From positions 19,660,187 to 19,724,186 of the forward strand of contig OZ020525.1 of assembly GCA_963971425.1 (NCBI GenBank): DNA of 64,000 nt. The letters run 5' to 3'. The notes beneath the pieces are model-generated. The model was not told where the DNA came from. It searched no databases and saw only the letters and a list, made by a program, of their open reading frames with translations. Within the stretch, counting starts at the first letter, position 1. Every line of letters begins with the position of its first letter. A program made the translations under genes and the position numbers. The stretch is from Bryoerythrophyllum caledonicum. Lineage: Eukaryota > Streptophyta > Bryopsida > Pottiales > Pottiaceae. Of this stretch, positions 22,735-33,500 are shown in pieces.

Positions 22735-22870
22735 GGAAGGTGCCACTAGTGGCCATAGAATTCTACATGTACCGTGTTGTATTTTAACATGATAAGGTTC
22801 AGATATTGAAATGACCTCCAAATGATAGATGCTAGTTGAAGAATCTTCAATTCAAAGGTGTAAGTCAAAC
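22735..22870. repeat. Dispersed repeat family C, copy 1
   Basis: It matches 24850-24985: 'aaggtg', 'gtggccata', 'aacatg', 'gtattttaa', 'aaggttca', 'catattga'-type landmarks and 'tgaagaatctt.aat' in the same order. It is about 130 bp with no coding capacity. Confidence 0.7.
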
Positions 22871-23051
22871 TAAACTTTAAAACATTTCCCGTAGATTAAT
22901 ATGTGCATGTGTAGATGGTTTCCAATTGAAGTTAAGGGAGAAAGCATTGCAGAGCTTGTTGATAAAAGTTGCGAGATGGTATAAGGAATTTTTTTGACTG
23001 GTGGTTGAGTTGTTGAATGCCACTACAACAAGCCCCCAAAATTCACAGTAA

Positions 23052-23404
23052 GGTAAGCCCCTCCATAACCAACAACCACCCATAGCCAATGCCTATAAAA
23101 TTGGGGTATATTCAAACCCTCTCCCATCCCATTACCACCAACTCATCTTCAAATGGAGATTTGCTATTAGTCAAGACCCTTACTTTTGGTCGTAGGTTAT
23201 GCGGGGTACCTACTGCTGGCCACCCACTAAACATGGCTGCACAGTTTGAAACTTCATAACTAACTCAATTTTCATCGAAAAAATATGAAATCACTTGGGT
23301 TGGAATTGTAATTCTATTGGCTATCACTGAAAAATAATAGTATAATAATATCCTCTCTCCATATATGCACATTCCTTAACTTGTCGGTTCTAGGGGGGCT
23401 TACC
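23052..23404. mobile_element. MITE with GGTAAGCCCC termini, copy 1
   Basis: The left end 'ggtaagcccctccataacc' and the reverse complement of the right end, 'ggtaagcccccctagaacc', form about 22-bp TIRs. The outer bases TAA and TTA extend the palindrome, so no clear direct target duplication can be read. The interior right half (23195-23404) is repeated twice in the related element at 28278-28844. No coding sequence. Confidence 0.8.
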
Positions 23405-23879
23405 TTAGTCTCTAATCTCCTCCATAGACCAAACTTCATCGTTCTTTCATTTTCATTTTTCCATTTTTTATCCTTCATCTTTTCATTTTTTAAAAACAAT
23501 ACCTTTCCTTTGAATCACTACTGTAGCAGAAGTTGTAGAATATACACATTGGTTCAACACAAAATTCATGTGTGTTCCACTGTGGGCCTCATAAAACACC
23601 ACCCACTGCACAACACATTTCTCCCATGACTTCAGACATGAGGCAGGGTAATAATTCCCACCATTTTGATTGGTCCACACATGTACTTCAAGACGCATTT
23701 GATTACGGTAAATGTACCAATGATTGACCCTTTGTGTAAAAGAGCCCCTATCTATTTTGGTTGAACATATTGAACTGGAATGTGATACAAGTCTAGAAGA
23801 CGTGGATGGTTTTACCCAAAAGGTCCATTACGGGTATATTTACCAATACATAGTGACTGGAACTTCCATTTACAAGTGC

Positions 23880-24105
23880 CCCGTTTAGCGTTTGTTCGGA
23901 GCAGGGGTGGGGAGAAATTTGCTTCCTATTTTATATTTGTGGGGCCCCTTCGGAAAAGTAAGAAGCCCCTATAAATGTTTATATTACCATGGTGGGACTC
24001 CGTTTGGTAATCTAGGGCACAAAAAAAAAAAAAAAACCTCTGAGCTACCCAAAATAAGAGGCCCAAAAATGACCCCATGCAATTAACGTGAGAGCCCACC
24101 CTCAG
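23880..24105. mobile_element. Diverged relative of the 12.06-kb inverted-repeat element
   Basis: It shares 'ggcccct', 'aaaataagaggcc', 'aaaatgaccccatgca' and 'cccacc' in the same order and orientation as 12125-12315, and holds an A-run at about 24021-24036. Its terminal inverted repeats are not recognisable, so this is probably a decayed or truncated copy. Confidence 0.55.
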
Positions 24106-24164
24106 AAAAATGCTCGATGGACGTCCATTTAATTTCCGTGCTCCACAATGACGTAGACTATTAT

Positions 24165-24362
24165 TCTACTAAAATCATAATTTAAGCACTGACCTCCGCA
24201 GCAGTCAACCACGCACTCAACCGTGCAGTGAACTGTAGGAACGGTGCAATCAACCGCGTAGTCATAGGTCAGTGAATCATGTTACCTTTTTTTTGTTTGT
24301 AATATAAAAACTACATTAAAATAGTTGGACTAATGCGTTGCAAAGCAAGCGCGAATTGCTAG
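24165..24362 (+). mobile_element. Short non-autonomous Helitron, copy 1
   Basis: It starts TCTACTAAAATC and ends 'gaattgctag' followed by T. An imperfect hairpin (GCGTTGC AAA GCAAGCGC) lies six bases before the terminal CTAG. The whole element matches 47143-47368, including repeated 'agtcaaccg' motifs internally. No coding sequence. Confidence 0.7.
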
Positions 24363-24849
24363 TTCTTATTAAAATAGGAGAAGCATGACAAGGAAGTTAG
24401 GCCCTCTTAAAAAAAACGAGTGACTGGATGATGGCTAAACGTACCCATCACGTAGATGATCATCTGCATAATCTACTCAGTCTGTAGATTTCTGCATTTT
24501 CCATCTGAAGTAGGCCTTCTAACAGTGTCATGTGATAAGAATTGGACAATTTGCATTCATTGTTTTCGCATGAAATGGGATTGTGATTGGGTGTCACAAA
24601 AGAGGGAATACAGTATTGTATCCCAATATGGAAAAGGAAGTGCAATCCAAGTGTGGCATCATGGCATGTTTGGAAGTCTAAAATCCTTGTCATGTAGTCG
24701 CCCATGATCAAAAGAAATCAACTTAAATGATGTAGCGCAGAGCACTTGAGTGTAGGCTTGGGATTGAAGAAAAAATAGAGAAAAAAAAAAATAGACAAAT
24801 AAGAAAACCAGGGAGGTTTTCTATGATATCCTGTTGCAATGTTGTTTTT
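24363..24849. other. Intergenic stretch without recognisable gene
   Basis: No feature beyond short random open frames. Confidence 0.4.
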
Positions 24850-24985
24850 GCATGTCAAAAGGTGTTGCTGGTGGCCACAATATTCAACATGTATGGTGTG
24901 GTATTTTAATATAGTAAGGTTCACATATTGAGATACCACCAAATGAAAGATGTAACTTGAAGAATCTTTAATCCAGAGGTGCATT
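24850..24985. repeat. Dispersed repeat family C, copy 2
   Basis: Partner of 22735-22870, same orientation, similarity moderate and colinear. Confidence 0.7.
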
Positions 24986-25023
24986 CATATTTTGTATTCC
25001 TGACAGGAAAATATGTGCGTGCA

Positions 25024-25447
25024 TAATGTCAAAATACCTTAAACCGACACTCAACCCTGAATCGACACTGCAGACCTCGTCAGAACCGGATTTCTTCCTC
25101 TCGTTTTTTGTCATAATTTATGTCAGAAATATTCCAAGTCTATTCCAAGCCCACCAATGAATGCAAGGATGGAGCTGGATGGAGCTGGCGGTTTGGTGGG
25201 ATAGAGGTGACGGTTTAATGTGCTTTTAAGGTTTGGTTTTGTCACTAAACCTGGTCGCTTTAGGGTTGATTGGAGGAAACCCACTTTCTTTCTTTTTTCT
25301 CACAATCTACACCGTTGTTTTCAAAAAAAAAATTCTCTCACAAATTAGAACCTTATTTCTCTACCCAAGCATATTTTTTTTGCAATTAAATCTCAACTTT
25401 TGAAACACAGAATCACTAAAGTGTCGGTTTAAGGTATTTTGACGTTA
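25024..25447. mobile_element. 424-bp element with inverted termini
   Basis: Left 'taatgtcaaaataccttaaa' and the reverse complement of right 'taacgtcaaaataccttaaa' continue into ccgacact, giving TIRs of about 28 bp with one mismatch. The interior is non-coding. As in the 23.05-kb element, the outermost bases are themselves palindromic (TAA...TTA), so the target duplication is not evident. Superfamily uncertain. Confidence 0.8.
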
Positions 25448-26440
25448 TATGGTTCCCAACTGACGTTGACAGGTTGATTGGTCCTAATGCAAAAGTGGGG
25501 AGCAAACTAGAAAAGGGAGTAGAAAAGTAAGGGCTCTACCAAAAAAGAATAAATTATGGATTTTATTATATTACTCCTAATTTCTTCCATATCGAGAAGG
25601 AGAGAGGAAAGAAAAAGTTCCTATCGAATTGTGGAATCCCTTCATCTTGTGTTCAACTTCAGCTAAAAATGACCTACAATAGAAATGGAATCTAGATAAA
25701 GAACTCAATTATGTCTGAGATGTTCCACCATCACAAAAGAGAAGGTTTATCCAAATAATGCCTTCTCTTTTGAGGCCAAAGAATCAGCATCTTCTTTCTC
25801 CTCACTCTTAGTTTTCCGTCTTAACTTGTCTGTGGAGTAAAGTTCTAAAAGTCCTTAAAAAGAAAAGAAAAGGTCAGCATTTTTAGGGTCAAAGAACGGG
25901 AACAGCTGGCACCCAAGGTGCCTGAATTTACATGAACACATGTAATTACGTACCATATAATAATTTCACACCCAACCCAATGCATTAGGACGAGATTCCT
26001 CACAACTAATGGGGCCCCCTTGGAATTAAATTCCACACACTTGTTCTGCATCATCCTCATGATCATGTGGGCCCATGGGCTCACATTTGGATGTGGTAGA
26101 GGAGCGTACTCCCATGCGAATATCATGTGACTTGTCCACGCAAAAAATACTTGCATGAAAGTAACCACACTTGTGGGGAAAAAAAACAATGTTCTCGCAA
26201 AACAAATGTAGAAAAGACAATGTTCATTTGGTTTTTTTTAGTCCACATGCGGATCTATGTAGTCAACGAATGAGAGGAGAAAGGGCCGTTGTCATCGTTG
26301 AATGCATAATGCTAGAATCTTCAGAAAGTAAGAAAGTGAGAATAATGAAAATAAAAGTATTGAGTATGTGGCTACTATACACTTTGGTAAGTACATGAGT
26401 GCTGTCTACACAAGTGGTTGATGCTTTTCGAGCCCCTATA
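25448..26440. other. Intergenic stretch without recognisable gene
   Basis: No gene-like exon chain or repeat was recognised between the two inverted-repeat elements. Confidence 0.45.
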
Positions 26441-27009
26441 CAGTCTACCCTCTATAAATGTTAACCCTCGGGAGTGGATCAAAGTTAACATTTATAGAGG
26501 TGATAACAGTTAACAATTATAAAATTACTTTTTTGAGCAATATACAAATCTTAACATTTATAAATATAAGCAATTGTGAAGAGTCCTTGTGAGAGAATAC
26601 CATTCATAAAATTGCAAACCCAATCAAAACTTTATTCAATATCAAGTTTACAAATCACGGGTGAAGTATGAATCAATGGTTCTATGGTGAGGTTCATATG
26701 CATGCACAACTTGCAAATATTTCTCAATCTGCACCAACAAACCCACATACTTGGACACATCACATGAACGTGATTCCATGTACCTTCTAATGGTACCAAA
26801 ACTAGATTGCAAGTCACTTTATCATCCATATTATGGTTGTATTTCATTCGTTAACATTTATAGAGTCAAATTTACAAAGAAGGGAGTACCATTTTGTTAA
26901 CAGTTAACAGGTTTAACATTTATAGTGTGCAATATGTGGGGAGTAGAAGAAAGTTAACATTTAGAGAGGGTTAACACTTATAGGTGTAACATTTATAGAG
27001 GGTGGACTG
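26441..27009. mobile_element. Pogo/Emigrant-like MITE, TA-flanked
   Basis: The left end 'cagtctaccctctataaatg' and the reverse complement of the right end, 'cagtccaccctctataaatg', are near-identical and flanked by TA (26439-26440, 27010-27011). CAGT...CCTCTATAAAT termini with TA targets are typical of pogo-derived Emigrant/Lemi-type MITEs in plants. Internal repeats of 'gttaacatttatag' near both ends make nested inverted repeats. At 569 bp it has no transposase frame. Confidence 0.85.
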
Positions 27010-28000
27010 TATGCCATTGGAACCTGATATGAAAGGTAGAAATTTAGAAAGGACCTGCCCAATGGCAAAAATTAACCTGAAAAAAACATGATACTATAAT
27101 TTCTAGATACTTCATGGATATAATTGAGTTATTTGTAAAGGGAACCGGTCTTTTGTCCTTATTTTTTCATGCAAAAGAGAATCTAACCTGTATTTGAGTG
27201 TAGCCGCAAAGTAATCCTGTGAAAAAAATTCAGGGTTTGAGGGTTTTGAGGAGGTGTTATTTATGGCACAAGTGGCACAAATCTCCCCAAAAAAAACAAG
27301 AACAATCATGAACGTCATGACACTCTGGCATGTATCCTACATCCTAGAGTTGTGCATGATGTGAAGGGTCAATGATTGCTTAAAATAAAAGCCAGGCACA
27401 AACTCGAGTTTGGGAATTCTAAGGCTCAAAAACTAGTCTATCCAGTGTTCTATTCTAGGTCTACAGTGAAACCCTGCCAGTGGACTCGGCGACCCTGGCT
27501 TTTCCATTTTACAGGTTAGAAACTGAGGATTTGGGGTACTTTGCGGATAACTCTAATGTTGAGGATGTTGTTTGGGAACTTAGGTACAAGTGCTAATTTT
27601 TACCATCAAACTTAGTAATCCCGTGGGGTTTAGAGGATTCGCTACACTTTCAGTGACCTCTTCCACCCACTCTCTAAAATGCCATACCAGAAATGGGAAG
27701 TCTCCGCTTCAAAAACCAATATTTAATAACGGGAAGATGTTAAATTCCCGCTCCGTTCCCCCAACAACTAGATTTTTGGGGTTTAAGATTTGGCATTATA
27801 TTGGTGAATTTTAGGGGTGAGGGGTTTGAATGAGGCAATGGGAAAGGGCAAGGGAACATGAATGTGAGAGCTGACTAGGAAACATGGGGTCATTCCACCC
27901 TTTCCGTAGTGCGAATGCTCCACAATATGGCAAGGGAAGAATACCCCTACAAGCGGATGGACGGAGATGGATAAGGAGTCATCCCCCCATCTCTCAACGA
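27010..28000. other. Intergenic stretch without recognisable gene
   Basis: Nothing supportable except a gradual shift to G-rich, T/G-skewed sequence approaching the telomere-like tract near 28.0 kb. Confidence 0.4.
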
Positions 28001-28002
28001 CC

Positions 28003-28090
28003 AAGTTTAGGGTTTAGGGTTATGAATAAAAGTTTAGGGTTCATGGTTAAGATTAAGGGTCTAGGGTTTTTAGTGAGTTTTAGGGTTTGA
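28003..28090. repeat. Degenerate interstitial telomere-like repeats (TTTAGGG)
   Basis: Several TTTAGGG or TTAGGG-like heptamers occur in loose succession ('gtttagggtttagggtta', 'agtttagggttcat', 'gtctagggttttta', 'tttagggtttgag'). TTTAGGG is the usual land-plant telomere unit. The tract is short and imperfect, so it is an interstitial remnant or a motif-rich tract rather than a chromosome end. Confidence 0.6.
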
Positions 28091-28277
28091 GATTTGAATA
28101 AGGCTATTGAAACGCGACTATAGGAACATGGAGAGGATGACCCATCCATCTCTGTCCATCTCCACAGAGGTCATTTCACCCCAGCCCTCTAAACATGACT
28201 CACGTGTGGTTATTTTATATTGCACCAATGCCCCACGGCCATTAGCTTAGTGAAGAGAATAAACAAACCACAAAAGT

Positions 28278-28844
28278 AAGCCCCCCCATAACCAACCAAA
28301 TCCCATAACCAACCCCTACAAAATTGGGGTATATCCAACCCACTTCCATCCCATTACCACCCATCCAACTCCAAATGGAGGTTTGCATATTAATCAAGAC
28401 CCCTTCCTTTTAGCGGTTGCTTATGGGGGATGGGCACCCACTAAACATGGCAACACACTTTGAAAATTCATTACTAATCCGATTTTCATCAGAAAAATTT
28501 GAAATCACTTGAGTTGATACTATAATTCTATTGACTATCACTAAAAATAAATTTATTCTAATTTCCTCTCTCCATATATGCACATTGCTTAACTTGTCGA
28601 TTATGGGGGGTTTCACCTTATATTCACGCGAGCCCCCTTTGGAACTACCTACTACTGGCCACCCACTAAACATGGCTCCACAGTTTGAAAATTCATAACT
28701 AATTCAATTTTCATCGAAAAAATATGAAATCACTTGGGTTGGAATTGTAATTCTATCGGCTATCACTGAAAAATAATAGTACAATTATCTCCTCTCTCCA
28801 TATATGCACATTCCTTAACTTGTCGGTTATAGGGGGCTTACCTT
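28278..28844. mobile_element. GGTAAGCCCC-type MITE, copy 2, with internal duplication
   Basis: The left end 'gtaagcccccccataacc' and the reverse complement of the right end, 'ggtaagccccctataac', are inverted termini like those at 23052-23404. The region containing 'cacccactaaacatgg', 'tttgaaaattcat' and 'tctctccatatatgcacatt' occurs twice inside (about 28430-28620 and 28660-28844), which explains the larger size. No coding sequence. Confidence 0.75.
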
Positions 28845-28849
28845 CGGAG

Positions 28850-30515
28850 ACCGGAGTTCTTCTTCTTCTTTTTAAAAAGGGTAAAAACCCATGTCAGAGC
28901 CGCCACCTGCAAGAGCAAATAAGTAAAGTAAAGAGACGCAAAGTAAAATAAAAGCGACTAAACTCGCAGCGGCGACGACTGGCAGCGCACGCTTCCCGAG
29001 TCCACGTTCCGGTCAGCGCCCCACCCAACGCAACGCAACGCAACGCAGACGACGCAACGCACGCCTCCGCAGCAGCAGCCGCAGCAGCCTCCTCTCCTCC
29101 TTTTCCCAGGAAGGCGCGGGCCCCCACACGCCACCCCAACACAACACAACACTTGTGACACCCAACCTCATCACCACTTCCGCGCACACACGCACACACA
29201 CACGCACAAAAGCGCAATTCCTCCTCCGCAGCCCCCCAAATTCCCCGCCTCGGAAGCCGCTCCGGGAGCTCGGAACAAGTCCATGCTGAATTCCGATCGA
29301 TCGATCGCGGGGAATTCTCTCGTGTGAGGGGGTGGGAATTCTCTCTCTCATTTTGTTTTTTAGTTGTGTACATAATTCGGGAGGTTGGGGAGGGGGAGGC
29401 GAGAAAACGGTTCGTGGAGAGGCGTTACACCCGAGGCGGGGGGCGAGGGAGCGAGGCGGTAACGGTCCTTTTTTGGGTGAATTCGTCGTTGACGTGGAAG
29501 TGGGGTGGAATTCGCGTTTTGCGGAGGAAAACCGTTGTTGGAGGTAGGAGAGTAGTGAGAAGGAGGTGTTGTTGTTGTTGTTGTTGTTGTTGGTGTGTAG
29601 TTACCGTTGTGGTTTTCTTGGTTGGTTGCTTTGTGAGGAGACGTAGAGTGGACTCTTGGGGAGGAAGAAGGAAGCCTTGTGGGTTACGGGAGAACCGTTT
29701 CGTGACCTAGAAGGCGACGAGCACGTCAATTGGTGGAGTTTTTGGTTTGTTGGTAGCGGGAGAGGATTGTGGATGCGCAATTGGCCTTCGTTTTGTTTGT
29801 CTCTCGGGATCTGTTTTTGTTTTTCTTAGCGATCTTGGCCGTTTGATTCCAAGGAGTTAGCTAGGAGAAGTGAAGGCAAAGAGCCAGTCTTGCCTTTGAC
29901 CCTCTGTTTCCTTTTCTGCCTCGGTCTTGGGCTTGTGCAACCCTGCTTCCGGTCTATCATTCGTGAGGAAGCTTGTCGTGGCTGAATTGCTGCAGTCACT
30001 CGGGTAATTCAAGCGCCTGGCACCACCTTTTTTGCGACAATTGCCGCTTGCCTGGAGCTGAAACTCGGAGCTCTGAGTTCCATACACTGAGTAGCTGTTC
30101 TTGCAACCTTTCTTTGCTTTCTCGTCCAGTTAGGATAGTTCCAGCTCGTGGAAATTGTTATCGTTCTTTAGCAGTTCATCACACTGCGTAATTGTCTCCA
30201 GAATTCAGACAATTGATTGTGCATTATCTGATTTACGAACGTTTCTGTTTTGATAATCTGCAAGGCATTGTATGTGGTCTGTTCTGCAACATCTTTACGT
30301 TTGTAACCATTTCTGACCGTTAGTTGTTATCCTATGTCTGCAACTCCATGCTTCGTGTTACCGTTGCTGGACGTTTGAGTCTTAATGAATTTGGCAGATT
30401 CTTTTTACCTTTGAGCTAGGAATTGGTTGTACTTAGGTGCTGAGATCAATGGATTCATTCTGATTTTGTGCATGGTTGGCACTTGAATTATCAGGGATTG
30501 CAAAGTGGATGAAGC
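28850..30515 (+). promoter_or_regulatory. GC-rich 5' region of TCP11-like gene 1, with short tandem repeats
   Basis: Base composition changes abruptly to GC-rich at about 28.9 kb, marking the upstream and leader region of the gene starting at 30516. It contains an ACGCA-type pentamer run (29027-29060), a CA/CG-rich run (about 29180-29212) and a GTT run (about 29567-29593). Long open frames here on both strands are compositional. The leader probably holds an intron, but I cannot place the transcription start. Confidence 0.45.
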
Positions 30516-33500
30516 ATGGCAACGTCAGTTCACAGAGACCATTTGGCAACCGGAGTCATCGAGCCGGGGCACATGATGACGCCGGGCGTCGCGTTCGATA
30601 TTGAGATCTCGGAGTGCGTCATCTCCAACTCGCCCGTGCCCAAGTGGCTGCGGCAGCGCCTCGAGGAAAACAGCCTCGAAAGCTCGAAGACCAAGAGCCT
30701 CGACGACATCGTCACAAGACTCAAGGAAGCAGACCTCAGACGTCAAGTAAGCAATGATCTCTTCTTAAAAGTTTCACTAGAATTTGTAGCTTTTTTTTTT
30801 CTTCTCTGGGGGTTTAACGGACTTGTGTCTGGATTCGCAGCAATTTCATGAATGGTTGGCGAACAAAGCGCGTCCGAAGCGGAAAGTGAGCCCTCCTCAT
30901 TCCCCAAAGGCTGGAGACTTAGCGCAGCGCCTTGAAGCGAAGCTCTCAGCTGCTGAACAGAAAAGGTAACAAACTGAGGAGTTTCTCTGTAAGATTACGC
31001 TTGTTACGTGAGGCATTCGTGTTGGCATTTCTGTCACTTGATAAGAGTTCTAAATCTTGAGCTTGTAAGGAAAGGAATTCGTATACGTTTCGTATAGACT
31101 GATATATTCCTTCTGTCGCTTGATAAGGAGTTTTGATTCTCAAGGAATTTGTTGATTGATTTCGCTCCTTGTGTGACTTGATTAGTCGTGACGGTTCCCA
31201 CCAATTCTGAGAGCACGCCTCTCAAGTTTCTCTCGAGTTCTGAGTTGTTTTTTTCTTTCTCCGATGTCAGGGCCGAGCTTCAAGCGCAGGAGCAGATGAG
31301 ACTAGCGAGGATTCATGAGCTTCGCATGGCAGCTAAGACGGAGACGCAGCTGCGCATGGAGCGGGAGCGCGAGGAGCTGGGCTGCAAGGTGGAGTTGCGC
31401 GTGCACCAAGCAGAGCTGAACCGGCTGGCGCTCCTGGAGCTCGAGAAGCAGCGCATCGCTGCGGCGCATGAGCGACTGGCCCAGTCCGCGGTGGTGAGGA
31501 CCAACCAGGAAGGCAAAGAGAGGGAGCGGATCGAAGCTCTGCGCGTGGCCATCTGCCAGAAGATTGCCGCTGCGGAGGAGAAGCGCACCTGCCTCTTAGA
31601 AGCGGAAAAGAGCCGCGCTCAGGCCACTGTGCTCCAAGCGCGACGCGTTGCCCAGGAAGTCGTCCGTGAACGAGAGCTGGAGCTCAAGAACAAACGAGAG
31701 AAACTTGAGGCTCGACTGCAACGAGTAAGTGCAGCTCTCCCTTCCTGTTTGTAGCAGACCTCTCAGTTGGAGAGACTTTTAGTTTCATCTGTGGAGAACC
31801 AGCTAAGTGACAAGTTTCGATGCAGGCAAGGGGGCAACGTGCGGAGTTTCTGCGGCAGAGGGGCGGTTGCAGAGGCTCATCGCACATCCATGGACAGAAG
31901 ATAAAGAATGGGGATCGGCTTTGCCGCAAGCTTACTCGGTGAGAGCACTGATGAGCATGCACTAGAAGTTGTTTGTCAAGGTATCTCCCTCTTTTGACTT
32001 TGTACTGATTATTTGCTTGTCTTTCAGATGCTGGAGGCAGTTCCGGCAATCCAGAGGCACCACTTACGCACTGGCGAACAACTACGCAGCCTGTGGGTTG
32101 AGTGAGAAGTCAGTGACGTCGATTTCCTTCGAGCAGTTGGCGTCACGGATCACCTCGACCATCACGCTGCGCACCGTGAAGGCGCTTCTGTCTCGTATCG
32201 AGAGCCGCCTGAATCTCTCTCTGGAGTGTCAGTCAGGCAAGATGACCTGCATCGATCACCTGCTGAAGCGCCTGTCGCCTCCTGCTCGCAAACCACGCGT
32301 TCTAGCAGCGGGCAAGAAGCAACCATCTAAAACTGGAGGAGAGAGTTCCTTGAAAGCAGGTGGTCAGGCTCAGAAGGTACCTCTCCTGGAGCGGTACCCA
32401 GTGCGAGTTTTTCTCTGTGCTTACATGATTATGGGGCAGCCCGAGGCGGTTTTCAGCAACAGAGGGGACCGGGAACTGGCGCTGGCAGAGACGACGGCGA
32501 AGCTCTTACCCCAGTTCGAAGCGTTGACAGGGATAATCCTCGATGGGCCAAGCTCGTCTAGCTCACCTCCAGGTCCTTCGTCGCCGAACAGCTCACCTTC
32601 GAAGATGTCATGGCCCTCGGATGTGTCCACGACGTTGGCGTTGCCCTCGCCGCGTCCGTTTGCAGCTCAGCTTGCTGCCTTCGATGCGGCGTGGTGCGCT
32701 TATTTGTACCAGTTTGTTGCGTGGAAAGTGAAGGATGCTAAAGTGTTGGAGGAGGATATGACAAGGATGGCGTGCCAGTTGGAAGTCTCTATGCTCCAGA
32801 AATGCCGAGTTCCTGTCAGTGGAAACGTTTCTGATCTTAGCCATGATGCCAAGGCCATCCGAGTTCAGGTACGTGTGCACTAGATTGATAGAGTTCATGA
32901 CCTTTCTGAACATTGTAATGTTTTCGTCTATGTTACTGACATCAGTGGATGTGCCACAGGTGCTTGAGGACCAGAAGCTATTGCGTGACCGGATTTTGCA
33001 CCTCACAGGGAGTGCGGGCTTGGCTCGCATGGAAGAGGCGCTGCAAGATGCGCGGTCCAAGTACGCCGAGGCTGCAGAGAACGGCTCTCCACTTCCTTCA
33101 CCTTTCAGAACACCCATAGGATCTGAACCACCATCATCTTCATCACCTGGAACTTCAGTATCTCCCTCTGAAAGCCAAGGAATCACCAGAGGTAGCGCTG
33201 CTGGCAAGCCCAAAGTTGTGCGTTCCTTGTTCAAGTTTCCAGCTCCTGCTGCACCACCTGCTGAGAATCACCAGCCAAAGCAAAGCACACAGACAGCTCC
33301 TCAGTCGGGGAGCGAGCTTACGAACGAGCACATCGTGAATGAGATGTTCCATGACGCGAAGTGGAATTCGCAGGAGACAGGGAAGTTGACAGGGTATTTA
33401 TCTACCAACAAGACGAATGATATGCAGTCTAAGGTGCGCTCTGCAATGGAGAACGCTTTCTGGGATAACATTGCGAGTGGGCTCGCTCAAGAGCCTACGG

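Noticed and set aside
28894-29710. Overlapping open frames of 112-159 codons on both strands
   Set aside because: The region is GC-rich with simple repeats upstream of TCP11-like gene 1; the frames show Arg/Gly/Cys-rich compositional bias and no motif.
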